Origin: Massilia sp. Mn16-1_5
GTDB taxonomy: Bacteria > Pseudomonadota > Gammaproteobacteria > Burkholderiales > Burkholderiaceae_D
Assembly: GCF_004798585.1 (NCBI RefSeq)
Contig: NZ_PPXQ01000002.1
Coordinates: 1-64,000 of the forward strand
DNA: 64,000 nt
Direction of reading: 5' to 3'
The notes beneath the pieces are model-generated. The model was not told the origin of the DNA. It saw only the letters and a list, made by a program, of their open reading frames with translations, and searched no databases. Positions 1-9,466 of the stretch are shown here, one piece after another. How positions within the stretch are numbered: position 1 is the stretch's first letter; each line of letters begins with the position of its first letter. Position numbers and translations under genes: made by a program.

Positions 1-44
1 GGCGCCAGCTCGGCCGCATAGTCCAAGTTAAGTTGAAGAGCCAT
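1..44 (-). CDS. Possible N-terminal start of a leftward gene (partial)
   Basis: An ATG read leftward from position 44 opens 14 codons (MALQLNLDYAAELA) and runs off the window edge. It lies directly behind the terminator of the neighbouring leftward gene and has no visible ribosome binding site, so it may be chance or the true start may differ. The fragment is too short to recognise. Confidence 0.22.
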   Translation of the reverse strand, partial: MALQLNLDYAAELA

Positions 45-83
45 AATAAAAAACGGATTCATGATTGAACATGAATCCGTTTT
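44..83 (-). terminator. Rho-independent terminator of the BI-1 family gene
   Basis: A 13-bp perfect stem (50-62 with 71-83, arm AAAACGGATTCAT) closes an 8-nt loop. Read on the minus strand, the stem is followed by a run of seven T, so it ends leftward transcription of the gene that stops at 164. Confidence 0.7.
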
Positions 84-163
84 AGCTCTTGCGGCGCAGA
101 GATCAATGCCTTAAGTGACTGGCATTAACCCTTGGGTCGGCTTTCTCATTTCAGCGGAAGCGA

Positions 164-850
164 TCAGTCGTCGCCGCCCACGATGCCCAGCAGGCGCAGC
201 AGGCTGGTGAAGATGTTGTACACGTCCAGGTAGATCGCCAGGGTGGCCGAGATGTAGTTGGTCTCGCCGCCGTTCACGATGCGCTGCACGTCATACAGGA
301 TGAAGGCCGAGAAGATACCGATCGCCAGCACCGACACCACGATCGAGATGACCGACATCTGCAGGAAGATGTTGGCAACGGCCGCCAGCAGCAGCACGAT
401 CACGCCGGCGAACAGCCAGCTGCCCATGCCCGAGAAGTCGCGCTTGGTGGTGGTGGCGATGCTCGCCATCACGGCGAACACGACCGCGGTGCCGCCGAAG
501 GCGGTCATGATCAGCTGGCCGCCGTTGCCGTAGCCCAGGGTGTGGCGCAGCAGCGGGGTGAGCATCAGGCCCATGAAGAAGGTGAAGCCGAGCAGAACGA
601 ACACGCCGGCCGCGGATTCCTTGGTCTTCTCGATCGCGAACATGAAGCCGAAGGCGATCGCCATGAAGACGATGAAGCCCATGAAGCCGCTGAACATCGG
701 CAGCGCCAGCGAGACGCCGACATAGGCGCCCAGCACCGTCGGAATCATCGACAGCGCGAGCAGCCAGAAGGTATTGCGCAGTACTTTGTTGCGCGTGACC
801 TGGCTATATGCCACGTCATAAGCAGGTTGCTTTTGCAGAATGGGATTCAT
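164..850 (-). CDS. Bax inhibitor-1/YccA family membrane protein
   Basis: This 228-residue protein is almost entirely hydrophobic, with about seven membrane segments after a short polar N-terminus (MNPILQKQPAYDVAYSQ). The C-terminal FILYDVQRIVNGGETNYI segment, with acidic residues in and after the last helices, is typical of the BI-1 family (E. coli YccA, YbhL). YccA interacts with and modulates the FtsH protease; hflK and hflC, encoding FtsH partners, lie about 12 kb away, but any link is inference. The ATG at 850 is chosen over one 11 codons upstream because GGAG precedes it at proper spacing and family members begin here. It is a single gene with its own promoter and terminator. Confidence 0.9.
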   Translation of the reverse strand: MNPILQKQPAYDVAYSQVTRNKVLRNTFWLLALSMIPTVLGAYVGVSLALPMFSGFMGFIVFMAIAFGFMFAIEKTKESAAGVFVLLGFTFFMGLMLTPLLRHTLGYGNGGQLIMTAFGGTAVVFAVMASIATTTKRDFSGMGSWLFAGVIVLLLAAVANIFLQMSVISIVVSVLAIGIFSAFILYDVQRIVNGGETNYISATLAIYLDVYNIFTSLLRLLGIVGGDD

Positions 851-886
851 GATCGCTCCGGTTGGGTAAATATGTATTGCCACTCA

Positions 887-914
887 AGCATAGCATGGGG
901 CTGTTCGTTGTAAA
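887..914 (-). promoter_or_regulatory. Candidate promoter of the BI-1 family gene
   Basis: On the minus strand TTTACA (914-909) and TATGCT (892-887) are separated by 16 nt, about 37 nt upstream of the start codon at 850. This resembles a sigma-70 promoter; found by eye only. Confidence 0.42.
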
Positions 915-1051
915 CCGGCCTTAAGCTTTCCATAAGGGAGTGGTTGCGCTCGCTGAGGAAAGCAAATGACCACGTTGACAAGGCGGTTTTTCGCCGCCAC
1001 TCTACCACTTTGGCCCTTGCCGCGGCAATATCGGCTATATGGGTCCAGGTA

Positions 1052-1060
1052 TGGTAAAAT
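1052..1060 (+). promoter_or_regulatory. Candidate extended -10 promoter of ndk
   Basis: TGGTAAAAT gives an extended -10 element (TG-N-TAAAAT) about 60 nt upstream of the ndk start. No convincing -35 hexamer is seen, which is compatible with an extended -10 promoter. Confidence 0.42.
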
Positions 1061-1120
1061 CAAAGGTTGATTGAGTTCTTACTTTCTCGATTTAAACCTT
1101 TCTTTTTATTGGAGTTTTAC

Positions 1121-1534
1121 ATGGCAATCGAACGCACCCTGTCGATCATCAAACCAGACGCAGTTGCAAAAAACGTGATCGGCCAAATCTACAGCCGCTT
1201 CGAAAACGCTGGCCTGAAGATCGTTGCTGCCCGCATGACCCAACTGACCCGCGAGCAGGCTGAAGGCTTCTACGCCGCTCACAAAGAGCGCGGCTTCTTC
1301 AACGACCTGGTGAACTTCATGGTTTCCGGCCCTGTCATGATCCAGACCCTGGAAGGCGAAAACGCCGTCCTGGCACACCGCGACCTGATGGGCGCGACCG
1401 ATCCGAAGAAAGCTGAAAAAGGCACCATCCGCGCCGATTTCGCCGATTCGATCGATGCCAACGCCGTTCACGGTTCGGACGCTGTCGAAGCTGCAAAAGT
1501 TGAAATCGCCTACTTCTTCCCAGAACTGAAGTAA
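1121..1534 (+). CDS. ndk: Nucleoside diphosphate kinase
   Basis: Transfers the gamma phosphate of ATP to nucleoside diphosphates through a phosphohistidine, balancing NTP and dNTP pools in the cytoplasm. The 137 residues begin [15 protein letters not shown] with the conserved Lys11; the catalytic His117 is in NAVHGSD. Length is slightly under the usual 140-143. The ATG at 1121 follows GGAG at 1111-1114; an in-frame start at 1067 would add 18 residues not found in the family. rlmN follows after 84 nt, with only a weak hairpin between, so read-through is likely. Confidence 0.97.
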   Translation: MAIERTLSIIKPDAVAKNVIGQIYSRFENAGLKIVAARMTQLTREQAEGFYAAHKERGFFNDLVNFMVSGPVMIQTLEGENAVLAHRDLMGATDPKKAEKGTIRADFADSIDANAVHGSDAVEAAKVEIAYFFPELK

Positions 1535-1554
1535 TCGATTTCCCGTATCAGACG

Positions 1555-1587
1555 CCGCTCGCTTGATGCCTCGGGCCCTGCGAGCGG
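1555..1587 (+). terminator. Weak hairpin between ndk and rlmN
   Basis: CCGCTCGC (1555-1562) pairs with GCGAGCGG (1580-1587) across a 17-nt loop; a five-T run follows about 12 nt later. The large loop and distant T run make it at best a partial terminator or attenuator. Confidence 0.3.
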
Positions 1588-1618
1588 GGTTGCATCACTT
1601 TTTAGTATTAGGAACAAC

Positions 1619-2784
<1,166 letters not shown>

Positions 2785-2788
<4 letters not shown>

Positions 2789-3600
2789 TCGTGACGACGC
2801 CAGTCCGGGGCATGGTGAACCGCTTCGCGGCAGCGCTCGCGTTGTGCCTGCTTGCGGCCTGTGCCGCGCCTGGCAACAGCGGTGCCGAGCTCAAGACGGC
2901 GTCGGACCAGACCGCGAACGAGAAGCGCGCCTTGATCCGCCTGCAACTGGCGGTCGGCTACTACCAGCAGGGCAAGTACGACATCGCGCTCGACGAGGTC
3001 AAGCAGGCGATCAATGCCGATCCGGACTACGCCGACGCCTACGGCATGCGTGCGCTGATCTACACGGCGATGGGGCAGGTGCCGCTGGCCGACGACAATT
3101 ACCAGCACGCGCTGCGCCTGGCGCCGCGCAACCCCGAGCTGGCCAACAACTACGGCGCCTTCCTGTGCCAGACGGCGAACCGTCCGCAAGAGGCGATGCG
3201 CCAGTTCGAGTCGGCGCTGAAGAACCCGTCCTACCAGACGCCGGTGAGCGCGCTCGTGAACGCGGGCGTGTGCAGCCTGAAAACGAAGAATATCGATGCG
3301 GCCGAGCGCTACCTGCTCGACGCACTGCGTTACCAGCCCGACCTGCCGGCCGTCTCGAGCGGACTGGCGCGGGTCTATTTCGAGCGGCGCGACTACCAGC
3401 GCGCCGGTTTTTTCATTAACCGCCTGACAGAAGTGTCGAAGCTCGACAACCTGTCCGCCGATGCGTTGTGGCTCGCTTTGCGGGTGCAGCGTAAACTGGG
3501 CGAACGCTCGATGGAGGCCAGCCTGGTGGCGCAGTTGCGGCGGCGCTTCCCGGGCTCGCCCGAATACCTGGCGTACGAGCGCGGGGCTTTCGATGAGTGA
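2785..3600 (+). CDS. pilW: Type IV pilus biogenesis/stability lipoprotein PilW (PilF)
   Basis: An outer-membrane lipoprotein with tetratricopeptide repeats; in the family it helps assemble the PilQ secretin and stabilise pili. The N-terminus has a lipoprotein signal ending in LLAAC, and TPR units follow (e.g. [20 protein letters not shown], then [20 protein letters not shown]). Three starts are possible: TTG 2785 (GGAG 8 nt upstream, overlapping the rlmN stop), GTG 2791 and ATG 2812; the last gives the shortest signal peptide. The 3' end overlaps the next gene by 8 nt. The position between rlmN and rodZ-like/ispG matches other betaproteobacteria. Confidence 0.9.
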
Positions 3601-4609
3601 GACGACAATGACTTCAGAGCGCACGGAACAAAGCGCCCCTTCGAACCAACACCACGGCCATCCGGGCGCGACCCTGTCGGCCCAGCGCGAATCGATGGGC
3701 TGGACCATCGAGCAGGTGGCCGAGCAGCTCAAGCTGGCGCCGCGCCAGGTGGTGGCGATCGAAGCGGGCGACTATGCAGCTTTGCCGAGTCCGGCCGTGA
3801 CGCGCGGTTTCGTGCGCGCCTACGCCAAGATCCTGCGGCTCGATCCGGCCCCGCTGGTAGCGATGATCCCGATGGACAACCCGGTCCCGGTCGACACCGG
3901 TGCCGTGCGCAGCAACCGTCCGACCTCCTTCTCGCACTCGCGCTACCCGACCCACGGCAAGCGCTCGAGCCTGCCGCTGGCCTGGATCGCCGGTGTCGTG
4001 GTCGTGGCCGCTTGCGCGGGCGCGGCCTGGCATTTCGGCCTGGTCTCGCTGCCGGGCAGCCAGGCCCCAGGCAACGAAGCCGTGCTGGCCGGTCCGGCCG
4101 AGACCGCCACCGCAACGGCGCCGGCCGCCGATACGGTGCATAACCCGACCGTGCCGCTGATCTCGGTGCCGGCCCCGGCCGACGCGAATGCCACCGGCGC
4201 CGCACCGGCAGCCGGCGCCGCGGGCGCAACGGCGACGCCGCCGGCAGCAACGACGACGCCAGGCGCCGCCGCCGGTACCCCGGCAGCAGTCACGACGGCA
4301 CCGGCAACGCCAGCCACCGCGACCCCGGCGCCGGCTGCGGCCACGCCGGCTGCCGCGCCGGCCGCCGAGGGCGCCAATACCCTGGTGCTGACTGTGCGCG
4401 AAGATTCGTGGATCGAAGTCAAGCCGCAAGGCGGCCGCGCCCTGATCTCGCGCCTGGTGAAAGCCGGCAGCACCGAGACCGTTGAAGTGCCGGGCACGGC
4501 GACCCTGGTGGTTGGCAATCCAAGCGGCGTCTCGGCCACGCTGCGCGGCGCCGCCGTTGCCTTGCCTGCATTGCCGGGCAAGACAATCTCCCGCGTAACC
4601 CTGAAGTAA
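3593..4609 (+). CDS. rodZ: RodZ-like helix-turn-helix membrane protein
   Basis: The 338-residue protein has an N-terminal HTH_25 domain (about residues 25-95, [20 protein letters not shown]), a single membrane helix near 125-145 ([20 protein letters not shown]), a long Ala/Pro/Thr-rich linker (about 150-255) and a C-terminal DUF4115 beta domain ([20 protein letters not shown]). This is the architecture of RodZ, which links MreB to the cell-wall machinery. ATG 3593 overlaps the pilW stop; ATG 3608 is an alternative. The linker is low in complexity and probably disordered and periplasmic. The RodZ role is inferred from domains and position before ispG. Confidence 0.85.
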   Translation: MSETTMTSERTEQSAPSNQHHGHPGATLSAQRESMGWTIEQVAEQLKLAPRQVVAIEAGDYAALPSPAVTRGFVRAYAKILRLDPAPLVAMIPMDNPVPVDTGAVRSNRPTSFSHSRYPTHGKRSSLPLAWIAGVVVVAACAGAAWHFGLVSLPGSQAPGNEAVLAGPAETATATAPAADTVHNPTVPLISVPAPADANATGAAPAAGAAGATATPPAATTTPGAAAGTPAAVTTAPATPATATPAPAAATPAAAPAAEGANTLVLTVREDSWIEVKPQGGRALISRLVKAGSTETVEVPGTATLVVGNPSGVSATLRGAAVALPALPGKTISRVTLK

Positions 4610-4617
4610 AACAGAGT

Positions 4618-4638
4618 GTAGCCCGGGCACCGCCCGGG
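4618..4638. repeat. Short GC-rich hairpin after the rodZ-like gene, possible relative of the GTAGGG repeats
   Basis: GTAG is followed by CCCGGGC-ACC-GCCCGGG (4622-4638), a 7-bp stem with a 3-nt loop. It shares only the GTAG head with the larger repeat family. No T run follows, so it is not an ordinary terminator. Confidence 0.35.
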
Positions 4639-4686
4639 GCAGGGCGGCATCGAGACGACGCCCCAAACAAGGACAACGAGCAAAGC

Positions 4687-5958
4687 ATGACTTCTACGAA
4701 CCTGCCAATTCCTTCCGGCCCGATGGCGCGCCGCGCCGCGCGCCGCGTGCTGGTCCAGCACGGCGAGCGCAAGGTCTGGATCGGCGGCGACGCCCCGGTC
4801 GTGGTGCAGTCGATGACCAATACCGACACCGCCGACGTGATCGGTACCGCGATCCAGATCAAGGAACTCGCGCGCGCCGGCTCCGAGATGGTGCGCCTGA
4901 CCGTGGACAAGCCGGAAGCGGCCGCCGCCGTGCCCCTGATCCGCGAGCAGCTCGACCGCATGGAAATCGACGTGCCGCTGGTCGGCGACTTCCACTACAA
5001 CGGCCACATCCTGCTGCGCGACTTCCCCGAGTGCGCCAAGGCGCTGTCGAAGTACCGCATCAATCCGGGCAACGTGGGGCAGGGCGCCAAGCGCGACACC
5101 CAGTTCGCCCAGATGATCGAGATCGCGATCCAGCACAATAAACCGGTGCGCATCGGCGTCAACTGGGGCAGCCTCGACCAGTCGCTGCTGGCGCGCATCA
5201 TGGACGAGAACGCCGCACGTGCGAACCCGTTCAGTGCGCAGGCCGTGATGTACGAAGCCCTGATCACCTCGGCGATCGAGAACGCGGTGAAGGCCGAGGA
5301 AATCGGCTTGGCCAAGGACAAGATCATCCTCTCGTGCAAGGTCTCGGCCGTGCAGGACCTGATCGCGGTCTACCGCGAACTGGCGCGCCGCTGCGATTAC
5401 CCGCTGCACCTGGGCCTGACCGAAGCCGGCATGGGCAGCAAGGGCATCGTCGCTTCGACCGCGGCTTTGTCCGTGCTGCTGCAGGAAGGCATCGGCGACA
5501 CCATCCGCGTTTCGCTGACCCCGGAACCGGGCGGCGACCGCACGAAGGAAGTGATCGTGTCGCAGGAAATCCTGCAGACCATGGGCCTGCGCAAGTTCAC
5601 CCCGATGGTGATCGCCTGCCCGGGCTGCGGCCGTACAACGTCCACCGTGTTCCAGGAACTGGCCGACAACATCCAGACCTTCCTGCGCGATTCGATGCCG
5701 GAATGGAAGAAGCTGTATCCGGGCGTGGAAGCGATGAACGTGGCCGTGATGGGCTGCATCGTCAACGGTCCGGGCGAATCGAAGCACGCGAATATCGGCA
5801 TCAGCCTGCCCGGTACCGGCGAATCGCCGGCCGCGCCGGTGTTCGTCGACGGCCAGAAGGTGGCGACGCTACGCGGCGAGCGGATCGTCGACGAGTTCCA
5901 GAACATCGTGCTGGAGTATGTGAAGAAGAACTACGGCAAGCAGACCGAGATCGCGTAG
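4687..5958 (+). CDS. ispG: 4-hydroxy-3-methylbut-2-en-1-yl diphosphate synthase (IspG/GcpE)
   Basis: Penultimate enzyme of the MEP isoprenoid pathway: a [4Fe-4S] enzyme reducing methylerythritol cyclodiphosphate to HMBPP. The 423-residue protein has the TIM-barrel N-half and the cluster cysteines Cys311 and Cys314 (CPGCGR) and Cys357 ([11 protein letters not shown]), with the conserved Glu364. ATG 4687 follows AAGGA with a somewhat long spacing. The stop codon TAG lies inside the GTAGGG end of a repeat element, so the C-terminal boundary may have been set by insertion of the repeat. ispG and hisS are adjacent in many proteobacteria. Confidence 0.97.
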   Translation: MTSTNLPIPSGPMARRAARRVLVQHGERKVWIGGDAPVVVQSMTNTDTADVIGTAIQIKELARAGSEMVRLTVDKPEAAAAVPLIREQLDRMEIDVPLVGDFHYNGHILLRDFPECAKALSKYRINPGNVGQGAKRDTQFAQMIEIAIQHNKPVRIGVNWGSLDQSLLARIMDENAARANPFSAQAVMYEALITSAIENAVKAEEIGLAKDKIILSCKVSAVQDLIAVYRELARRCDYPLHLGLTEAGMGSKGIVASTAALSVLLQEGIGDTIRVSLTPEPGGDRTKEVIVSQEILQTMGLRKFTPMVIACPGCGRTTSTVFQELADNIQTFLRDSMPEWKKLYPGVEAMNVAVMGCIVNGPGESKHANIGISLPGTGESPAAPVFVDGQKVATLRGERIVDEFQNIVLEYVKKNYGKQTEIA

Positions 5959-6063
5959 GGTGCGCACTCCGTGCGCACGCAGTCGACCTCGTGCGCACCC
6001 CGCCGTATCACGTAGCCCGATAGATCGAATGCCGTACCGCGTGCGCACAAGTGCGCACCCTAC
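5955..6063. repeat. Inverted pair of GTAGGG/CACGCGG repeats between ispG and hisS
   Basis: The left unit runs 5955-5980: GTAGGG then TGCGCACTCCGTGCGCA and CGC. The right unit (6031-6063) has opposite orientation and reads, on the minus strand, GTAGGG, a TGCGCA-type hairpin core, then CGCGGTACGGC. A further half core (GTGCGCACC) is at 5991-5999. The left unit contributes the ispG stop codon. Confidence 0.8.
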
Positions 6064-6076
6064 TGAAAAATAGAAT

Positions 6077-7414
6077 ATGTCCAAACCAGAAAAAATCGTC
6101 GCCATCAAAGGCATGAACGACATCCTCCCAAGCGATGCACCACTGTGGGAGCTGTTCGAAAACACCGCTGAAACCATCCTGAAAAGCTACGGCTACCAGA
6201 AGATCGTGACCCCGATCGTCGAGGAAACCGGCCTCTTCAAGCGCGCCATCGGCGCCGTCACCGACATCGTCGAAAAGGAAATGTATTCCTTTACCGACTC
6301 GATGAACGGCGACGAGCTGACCCTGCGCCCTGAAGGTACGGCCGGCGTCGTGCGCGCGGTGCTAGAGCACAACATGGTCTACGACGGTCCGAAGCGCCTC
6401 TGGTACAAGGGCCCGATGTTCCGCCACGAGCGTCCGCAGCGCGGCCGCTATCGCCAATTCTTCCAGTTCGGCGCGGAAGCCGTCGGCTTCACCGGCCCGG
6501 ACATCGACGCCGAGCTGATCATGCTGTGCCGCCGCCTGTGGGACGACCTGGGCCTGCAGAACGTGCGCCTGGAACTGAACTCGATCGGCAACGCCGAGGA
6601 GCGCCTGCGCCACCGTGCCGACCTGATCGCCTACTTCGAAAAGCACGCCGACATCCTCGACGCCGAAGCGCAGCGCCGCCTGCACAGCAACCCGCTGCGC
6701 ATCCTCGACACCAAGAACCCGACCATGCAAGAGATGGTGAACGGCGCGCCGCAGCTGCTGTCGTACCTGGGCGAGGAATCGCTGGCGCACTTCGAAGGCG
6801 TGAAAAAACTCCTCGACCGCAACAACGTGCAGTACACCGTCAACCCGCGCCTGGTGCGCGGCCTGGATTACTACAACCGCACCGTGTTCGAATGGGTCAC
6901 CGAGGAACTCGGCTCGCAGGGCACGATCTGCGCCGGCGGCCGCTACGATCCGCTGATCGAGCAGTTCGGCGGCAAGGCGACCCCGGGCGTCGGCTTCGCG
7001 ATGGGCATCGAGCGCATCATCGAGCTGATGAAGGGCCTGGGCGAACCGGCCCAGCCGAGCCAGTGCGACGTCTACATGGTGCACCAGGGAGAAGAGGCGC
7101 AAGTGCAGGCCTTCATCCTGGCCGAGCGCCTGCGTGATGCCGGCCTCGACGTTGTGTTACATTGCGCAACGCCAACGGGTGCGGGCAGCTTCAAGAGCCA
7201 GATGAAGAAGGCCGACGGCAGCGGCGCATCGTTTGCCGTGATCCTGGGCGAGGATGAAGTGGCGAACAATGTGGCGGCCGTGAAGTCGCTCCGTGGCGAA
7301 GCCGGCGAGCAGCAGCAGGCGACCGTCGCCTTCGACGCGGTGGTCGACCAAATCGTCGATGCCATCGTCGGCGACCACGATCACGACCACGATCACGTGC
7401 ATTACCATCCGTAA
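6077..7414 (+). CDS. hisS: Histidine-tRNA ligase with a His/Asp-rich C-terminal tail
   Basis: Class II aminoacyl-tRNA synthetase that charges tRNA-His. The 445-residue protein has motif 2 ([19 protein letters not shown]), the histidine-binding loop [15 protein letters not shown], motif 3 ([15 protein letters not shown]) and a C-terminal anticodon domain. It is about 20 residues longer than E. coli HisS and ends in alternating acidic residues and histidines, with six His between 434 and 444, a metal-binding-like tail that is not part of the core fold. No clear Shine-Dalgarno precedes ATG 6077. yfgM follows after 43 nt. Confidence 0.97.
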   Translation: MSKPEKIVAIKGMNDILPSDAPLWELFENTAETILKSYGYQKIVTPIVEETGLFKRAIGAVTDIVEKEMYSFTDSMNGDELTLRPEGTAGVVRAVLEHNMVYDGPKRLWYKGPMFRHERPQRGRYRQFFQFGAEAVGFTGPDIDAELIMLCRRLWDDLGLQNVRLELNSIGNAEERLRHRADLIAYFEKHADILDAEAQRRLHSNPLRILDTKNPTMQEMVNGAPQLLSYLGEESLAHFEGVKKLLDRNNVQYTVNPRLVRGLDYYNRTVFEWVTEELGSQGTICAGGRYDPLIEQFGGKATPGVGFAMGIERIIELMKGLGEPAQPSQCDVYMVHQGEEAQVQAFILAERLRDAGLDVVLHCATPTGAGSFKSQMKKADGSGASFAVILGEDEVANNVAAVKSLRGEAGEQQQATVAFDAVVDQIVDAIVGDHDHDHDHVHYHP

Positions 7415-7457
7415 GAGCAGCAGACCGATTCACCCATATAACTACTAGACGAACGAC

Positions 7458-8114
7458 ATGGCATACGACCTCGAAGAACAAGAGCAGATAGCGACTTTCA
7501 AGGCTTTCTGGTCCAAGTACGGCAACCTGATCACCTGGGTGCTGATCCTCGCCCTCGGCGCCTTTGCGGCCTACAACTTCTGGAACAAGCACCAGCGCGA
7601 CCAGTCGGTGGCGGCTTCCGGCCTGTACGACGAGCTCACCGATGCCGTGACCGCCAAGGACAACGCCAAGAGCCAGCGCATCGCCGCCGACATCCAGTCG
7701 AAGTACAAGCGCACCAGCTACGCCCAGATGAGCGCCCTGGCCGCGGCCAAGACCGCCTTCGAAGCGAACGACCTCAAAACCGCGAAAACCCAGCTGCAAT
7801 GGGTGATCGACAACGGCAACGACGAGTACAAGTCGGTGGCCCAGCTGCGCCTGGCCGGCGTCCTGCTCGACGAGAAGAACTTCGACGGCGCGATGAAGCT
7901 GCTGAACGGTACTTTCCTGCCGCAGTTCTCGGCTGAAGTGTCGGACCGCAAGGGCGACGTGCTGGTCGCGCAGAACAAGATCGTCGACGCCCGCGCCGCC
8001 TACGTCGCCGCGCTCGCCGCCATGGGTCCGAAGCACCCGGGCAGCCAGCTGGTGCGCATCAAGCTGGAAGCGATCGGTGGCACTGCACCGGATGCGGCCA
8101 AAAAAGCCGCTTAA
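7458..8114 (+). CDS. yfgM: YfgM family periplasmic chaperone/SecYEG-associated protein
   Basis: The 218-residue protein has a short cytoplasmic N-terminus (MAYDLEEQEQIATFKAFW), one membrane helix at about 24-44 (LITWVLILALGAFAAYNFW) and a periplasmic TPR-like domain to the end. E. coli YfgM binds the translocon with PpiD and sits between hisS and bamB, as here. The C-terminus ends in a lysine/alanine tail. Expected to be cotranscribed with hisS and bamB, though a large inverted repeat separates it from bamB. Confidence 0.92.
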   Translation: MAYDLEEQEQIATFKAFWSKYGNLITWVLILALGAFAAYNFWNKHQRDQSVAASGLYDELTDAVTAKDNAKSQRIAADIQSKYKRTSYAQMSALAAAKTAFEANDLKTAKTQLQWVIDNGNDEYKSVAQLRLAGVLLDEKNFDGAMKLLNGTFLPQFSAEVSDRKGDVLVAQNKIVDARAAYVAALAAMGPKHPGSQLVRIKLEAIGGTAPDAAKKAA

Positions 8115-8132
8115 ACTGATCATTACGTAAGG

Positions 8133-8264
8133 GCCCACGCTTGCCGCAAGGCTCGGAGCGGGCGAAAAAGCCTTCAGGGCAAGGCGCATCGTCGAAGACA
8201 GTACGCGAGTACGGCGAGACGATGCAACGCAGCCATGAAGGCTTTTTCGCCCGCTCCGCGTGGG
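8133..8264. repeat. Long nested inverted repeat (perfect 23-bp arms) upstream of bamB
   Basis: The arms at 8154-8176 and 8236-8258 are perfect reverse complements over 23 nt, separated by 59 nt. Outside them CCCACGC (8134-8140) matches GCGTGGG (8258-8264). Inside, GCATCGTC (8186-8193) is partly matched by GACGATGC (8218-8225), and the centre is GTAC-GCGA-GTAC (8201-8212). It could form a nested hairpin of about 130 nt in RNA, or a cruciform in DNA. No transposase gene is inside. No second copy was noticed in the window. Confidence 0.85.
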
Positions 8265-8302
8265 TTTTGCCTCTCTACGACTCGAAACAAGGTAAAAGAA
8301 AA

Positions 8303-9457
8303 ATGCGTATTACCCGTAAGCTGGTTGGTGTCGGTGTCCTGGCCCTGATGACGGGCTGCTCGACCTTGAGCTCGCTCAATCCATTCGGATCGAAATCGAA
8401 GGGCAACGAGCCCGCCAAGCTGGTCGAACTGAAGGGCACGATGGCCGTGCGCACCGCCTGGAAGCTGGACATCGGCAAGGCGCGCGGCAACCAGTTCTCG
8501 CCTGCGCTGGCCGGCAATACCGTGATCGTCGCCGGCGGCGACGGCAGCATCGCCCGGGTCGAAGCGGCGGACGGCCGCCAGGTCTGGCGCATCAAGGCGG
8601 GCAGCGACCTGACCGCCGGCGTCGGCACCGACGGCAATGTGATCGCCGTCGGCGCCGCCGACGGCGTCCTGATGGCCTTCGACATGGACGGCAAGGCGCT
8701 CTGGAAGAGCCAGCTGTCGAGCGAAATCCTCTCCGCGCCGGCCGTGGGGCAGGGCATCGTCGTGGCCCGTTCGATCGACAACCGCATCGTCGGTTTCGAC
8801 GCCACCACCGGCCAGAAGAAATGGACCGTCCAGCGCGCCGCGCCGCCGCTGACCCTGCGCACCGCGCCGGGCATGGCCGTGTACGACAAGGACGTGATCG
8901 TGGCCCAGCCGGCCGGCAAGCTCGGCTCCTTCCTGCTCGCCACCGGCGCGCCGCGCTGGGAAGTCGAAGTCGCGCCGGCGCGCGGCGCCACCGAACTGGA
9001 GCGCGTGACCGACATCGGCGGCGCCCCGAGCATCTTCGAATCGGATGTCTGCGCCGTCGCCTACCAGGGCCGCGTCGCCTGCTACGACGTCGCCAGCGGC
9101 TCGCCGCGCTGGACCCGCGACCTGTCCTCGCTCGTGGGCGTGGCGGTCGACCAGCGCTTCGTCTTTGCCGCCGACGACAAGGGCGCCCTGAACGCCTTCA
9201 ACCGCGACGGCGGCGCCAGCGCCTGGAAGAACGACAAGCTGGCCTTCCGCGGCCTGTCGACGCCGGTGTCCTACGGCCGTGCCGTGGCGGTCGGCGACTA
9301 CGAAGGCTACGTGCACTTCCTGTCGCGCGAGGACGGCACTTTCCTGGCGCGCGCCGCCACCGACGGCAGCGCCATCACAGGCACCCCGCTGGTCGCGGGG
9401 TCGAACCTGATTTTTCAAACACAAAATGGAACTGTGACCGCCATCGCGGTCGAATAG
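8303..9457 (+). CDS. bamB: Outer membrane protein assembly factor BamB
   Basis: Lipoprotein of the BAM complex that inserts beta-barrel proteins into the outer membrane. The 384-residue protein starts with a lipoprotein signal ending in ALMTGC (Cys19), followed by an eight-bladed PQQ-like beta-propeller; repeated blade motifs such as ADGRQVWRIKAGS, FDMDGKALWKSQL, FDATTGQKKW and SGSPRWTRDL are visible. ATG 8303 follows AAGG about 10 nt upstream; an in-frame start at 8141 would run through the inverted repeat and is rejected. der follows after 9 nt. Confidence 0.96.
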   Translation: MRITRKLVGVGVLALMTGCSTLSSLNPFGSKSKGNEPAKLVELKGTMAVRTAWKLDIGKARGNQFSPALAGNTVIVAGGDGSIARVEAADGRQVWRIKAGSDLTAGVGTDGNVIAVGAADGVLMAFDMDGKALWKSQLSSEILSAPAVGQGIVVARSIDNRIVGFDATTGQKKWTVQRAAPPLTLRTAPGMAVYDKDVIVAQPAGKLGSFLLATGAPRWEVEVAPARGATELERVTDIGGAPSIFESDVCAVAYQGRVACYDVASGSPRWTRDLSSLVGVAVDQRFVFAADDKGALNAFNRDGGASAWKNDKLAFRGLSTPVSYGRAVAVGDYEGYVHFLSREDGTFLARAATDGSAITGTPLVAGSNLIFQTQNGTVTAIAVE

Positions 9458-9466
9458 AATAACTAC

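Noticed and set aside
3943..5787. A 614-codon minus-strand frame opposite the rodZ-like gene and ispG
   Set aside because: Covers two conserved genes and the gap between them; composition reflects codon bias only.
5955..6063. CRISPR-like array from repeated GTGCGCAC blocks
   Set aside because: Units are palindromic, irregularly spaced and in opposite orientations, with no spacers and no cas genes.
8141..8302. An N-terminal extension of BamB from an upstream start at 8141
   Set aside because: It would translate the long inverted repeat and bury the lipoprotein signal; ATG 8303 gives the expected signal peptide.
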